Positions 61,626 to 64,000 of a stretch of DNA of 64,000 nt are shown in pieces (the first letter of the stretch is position 1; each line of letters opens with the position of its first letter). The position numbers and the translations under genes were made by a program. This stretch comes from Betaproteobacteria bacterium SG8_41 (GTDB taxonomy: Bacteria > Pseudomonadota > Gammaproteobacteria > Burkholderiales > SG8-41), in contig LJTT01000007.1 of NCBI GenBank assembly GCA_001303585.1, positions 1 through 64,000 on the forward strand. The letters are read 5' to 3'. The notes under the pieces were generated by a model, which had not been told where the DNA came from, made no database searches, and saw only the letters and a list, made by a program, of their open reading frames with translations.

Positions 61626-62396
61626 CTAGTGCTCCATCGCAAAGCCGTGTCGCGTGAACACGGTGTCTGCCTCGACCGAGCGCAGAAATTCGAGCAACGC
61701 TCGTGCACGCTCCTTTTTCTTCGAAGTCGAGACAATCGCGCCCGGGTAGACGATTGCGGGATGCGTATCCTGGGGAAACTCCCCCACGATGCGCACGCGC
61801 TTCACTGCCAGGACATCCGTCCGGTAGACGATACCCAGCGGCGCTTCGCCCCTTGCGACCAGCGCGACGGCGCCCCGAACGTTGTCCGTTCTCGCGACAC
61901 GCTGGGCCACCGAGCGCCACACCTCCAGCGTTTCAAGCGCAGCTTTGCCGTAAAGGCCCGCTGGCACATGGTCCGGATCGGCCATGGCAAGCCACCCGTC
62001 TCCCAGGGCTTGTGCCAGGGGAAAGCGCGGAGCAATGGACAACTGGACCTTCGCGGTCAAGGGTGCGATCAGCACCAGGCGGTTACGCAGCAGATCGGCG
62101 CGGCTGCCACTCTCGATTCGACCGAGCCCTTCCAGATAATCCATCCACCTGGCGTTGGCCGAAATGATCACATCGGCCGGGGCGCCCTGCGCGATCTGCC
62201 GCGCAAGGGCGCTGCTACTCGCGTACGAGACCGCTAACGTCACTCCTGTTGTCCTTTTGTATAACTGCGCCGCCGCGCCCAACGCGTCCTGCAGGCTCGC
62301 GGCCGCGAAGATCAGGAGCTCTTCGGCCCTAACCGCGGGCGCGTGCAGCAGAACCGACAACGCCAGGACCGCCAACCACCTAGACCTCCCTGTCAC
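61626..62396 (-). CDS. modA: molybdate ABC transporter substrate-binding protein
   Basis: LLIFAAASLQDALGAAAQLYKRTTG; ADVIISANARWMDYLEGLGRI. Confidence 0.93.
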   Translation of the reverse strand: MTGRSRWLAVLALSVLLHAPAVRAEELLIFAAASLQDALGAAAQLYKRTTGVTLAVSYASSSALARQIAQGAPADVIISANARWMDYLEGLGRIESGSRADLLRNRLVLIAPLTAKVQLSIAPRFPLAQALGDGWLAMADPDHVPAGLYGKAALETLEVWRSVAQRVARTDNVRGAVALVARGEAPLGIVYRTDVLAVKRVRIVGEFPQDTHPAIVYPGAIVSTSKKKERARALLEFLRSVEADTVFTRHGFAMEH

Positions 62397-62415
62397 TCCC
62401 CACCCCGTGCGGACG

Positions 62416-62439
62416 CGTTATATACGGTTAAATATAACG
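62416..62439. promoter_or_regulatory. ModE-type operator upstream of modA
   Basis: CGTTATAT-ACGGTTAA-ATATAACG, perfect 8-bp inverted repeat resembling the ModE consensus, 20 bp upstream of the modA start. Confidence 0.85.
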
Positions 62440-62480
62440 GCTGCCGCTCTCTCTTGGCAATTCCTGCTTTCGGCACTGGA

Positions 62481-62855
62481 TCAGCGCTTACCCGGGCGCG
62501 TTGTGTCGGGCCGGCGGAGGTGCCGGTTGAATTCCCTCAGATCGCGAGCGATGGCGATTGAGGCCTTGTGCTCCATGCGGCGATAGGCCTGCACCAGTTC
62601 CCGCCCGAACTCGGTCACTCGCGCGCCCCCGCCCCGGCGCCCGCCGATCTCGGTCAGGACCACCGGTTGCAGGAAACTCTCGTTAAGCGCGTCGACGAGC
62701 TGCCAGGCGCGGCGGTAGGACATGCCCATCGCCCGCGCCGCGGCGGAAATCGACCCCGTTTCATCGATGTGGGCGACGAGCGCAGCTTTGCCCGGCCCGA
62801 TTGCGGGAGAATCCTTGGCGAGAATGCGTAGCGTGAGACCCCGGTAGCGCGGCAT
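62481..62855 (-). CDS. modE: ModE-like winged HTH regulator lacking a molybdate-binding domain
   Basis: HIDETGSISAAARAMGMSYRRAWQLVDALNESF; GGRRGGGARVTEFGRELVQAYRRME; about 124 aa. Confidence 0.9.
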   Translation of the reverse strand: MPRYRGLTLRILAKDSPAIGPGKAALVAHIDETGSISAAARAMGMSYRRAWQLVDALNESFLQPVVLTEIGGRRGGGARVTEFGRELVQAYRRMEHKASIAIARDLREFNRHLRRPDTTRPGKR

Positions 62856-62895
62856 GTGATGAATTCTACCGCTGCCAATGCCCACCTGAGCAGCC

Positions 62896-63732
62896 CTATC
62901 GGCCAGATGTTTTCGCGTTCGGGAAGAACAGCTGCTGCCCATTGATCTTGTAGTGCGCGATCGCCTTTTGCCCGTCCCGCGAGAGGATCCAGTCGATGAA
63001 CGCCAGGCCGGGGCCGCGTTTCACGTGCGGATGTCTCGCTGGATTGACCAGCATCACCCCGTATTGGTTGAACAAGCGCTCGTCGCCCTCGAGCGCGACG
63101 ATTAGCTCTCCCTTGTTACCAAAGGACAACCAGGTGCCGCGATCGGTCAGCGTGTACGCGTTCATGCCCGAGGCCGTATTCAGTGTTGCGCCCATCCCCG
63201 AGCCAGTTTCTCGATACCACTGCCCGGTCGCCTTCGTCGGATTGATGCCTGCTGCTTTCCAAAGGCGCAGCTCCGCCGCATGCGTGCCGCTGCGATCGCC
63301 GCGCGAAGTAAACGGCGCCCCGGTGTCATGAATCTTCGCGAGCGCCTCGATTGCATCCTTCATGCCGACGATCCCGGCCGGATCGGACTTCGGCCCGACG
63401 ATGACAAAATCGTTGTACATGACGTCATGCCGTTCCACAAACCAGCCCTCCTTCACCATCCGGAGCTCCGCAGCCTTGTCGTGGACGAACACGACGTCGC
63501 AGTCGCCACGTTTCCCGATATCGAGCGCTTGGCCGGTCCCCTGCGCAACCACGCGGACTTCGATGCCGGTCCTCTGCTTGAAGACTGGCAGGATATGCCT
63601 GAATAGCCCGGAGTTCTCCGTCGAAGTGGTCGACGACACGGTTATGAATCTCTGGGCTCCGGGCACACCCGGCGCCGCCAGTAACATGCACGAAGCCAAA
63701 ACCCCGCTCCACAGCCTACGCGTCAATTCCAT
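62896..63732 (-). CDS. tupA: tungstate-type ABC transporter substrate-binding protein
   Basis: VSSTTSTENSGLFRHILPVFKQRTGIEVRVVAQGTGQALDIGKRGDCDVVFVHDKAAE. Confidence 0.9.
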   Translation of the reverse strand: MELTRRLWSGVLASCMLLAAPGVPGAQRFITVSSTTSTENSGLFRHILPVFKQRTGIEVRVVAQGTGQALDIGKRGDCDVVFVHDKAAELRMVKEGWFVERHDVMYNDFVIVGPKSDPAGIVGMKDAIEALAKIHDTGAPFTSRGDRSGTHAAELRLWKAAGINPTKATGQWYRETGSGMGATLNTASGMNAYTLTDRGTWLSFGNKGELIVALEGDERLFNQYGVMLVNPARHPHVKRGPGLAFIDWILSRDGQKAIAHYKINGQQLFFPNAKTSGR

Positions 63733-64000
63733 GGCAGCTCTGCTCTTATGAACGCAGCAGCTTCCGCTGAGGCAGGCTGCTTGAAAAATTGCTCGACCGG
63801 TGAGCGCTCGACCAGGCGACCGTGACTTAGAAAGAGGATTTCGTCGCCCAGGCGCCTGGCCTGCCCGAGGTTGTGTGTGCTCATGATGATCTTGGTGCCT
63901 CCAGCGCAGATCTGGTTGATGATGCTTTCCACATCGCGCGTAGCGTTGGGATCCAGGTTCGCCGTCGGCTCATCGAGAAACAGCACTTCCGGGTTCAGCG
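63723..64000 (-). CDS. tupC: tungstate-type ABC transporter ATP-binding protein, C-terminal part (truncated by window end)
   Basis: MLFLDEPTANLDPNATRDVESIINQICAGGTKIIMSTHNLGQARRLGDEILFL; overlaps the tupA start. Confidence 0.85.
   Translation of the reverse strand, partial: LNPEVLFLDEPTANLDPNATRDVESIINQICAGGTKIIMSTHNLGQARRLGDEILFLSHGRLVERSPVEQFFKQPASAEAAAFIRAELPWN

Overview
This is a GC-rich chromosomal window that looks betaproteobacterial, judged from gene content and order only. It is dominated by central-carbon metabolism. From left to right: the 3' end of an acetyl-CoA synthetase with a DUF4212 plus SSS symporter pair; tRNA-Ser(GGA); an SDR and an MFS transporter; prpE and an acuI-like gene; a TCA block on the minus strand (sdhCDAB-sdhE-gltA-sucA-sucB-lpdA-zapE) with mdh divergent; prpC-prpD-aconitase; a mixed 28.8-44.3 kb region (LLM oxidoreductase, persulfide dioxygenase-rhodanese fusion, HMGL-type synthase, leuD, leuC, ketopantoate-reductase-like, IDH/IPMDH-like, TctA/TctB, TPP enzyme); a second acnA; glcD-like; msrB/yciB/yciI/bolA/PPIase; purL; nnrDE; DUF190/crcB; and a Mo/W region (moaE, moaD, mobB, modC, modB, modA, modE-like, tupA, tupC) with a clear ModE-type operator. 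The most unusual signal lies in the gaps between genes. At least 15 intergenic gaps carry short arrays of degenerate 7-bp units kept in strict phase (GGTCACY-, GATTCAC-, CCCATTT- and CTTCTGA-like). Several are inverted pairs filling the whole gap, and several begin exactly on the stop codon of the upstream gene. A second set has 10-bp units (ATCTGCGTTT) and forms inverted pairs bounding 150-200 bp elements. A third set has 8-bp units (CTCCGTGG). They recall cyanobacterial heptanucleotide STRR repeats but have a distinctive architecture. A second theme is several genes interrupted by frameshift or deletion lesions (esterase-like, thioredoxin-like, msrB, yciB, DUF190), which are either real decay or assembly error. 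No CRISPR array, transposase, phage or rRNA was seen. All assignments are from reading the sequence and supplied translations; no database search was run.
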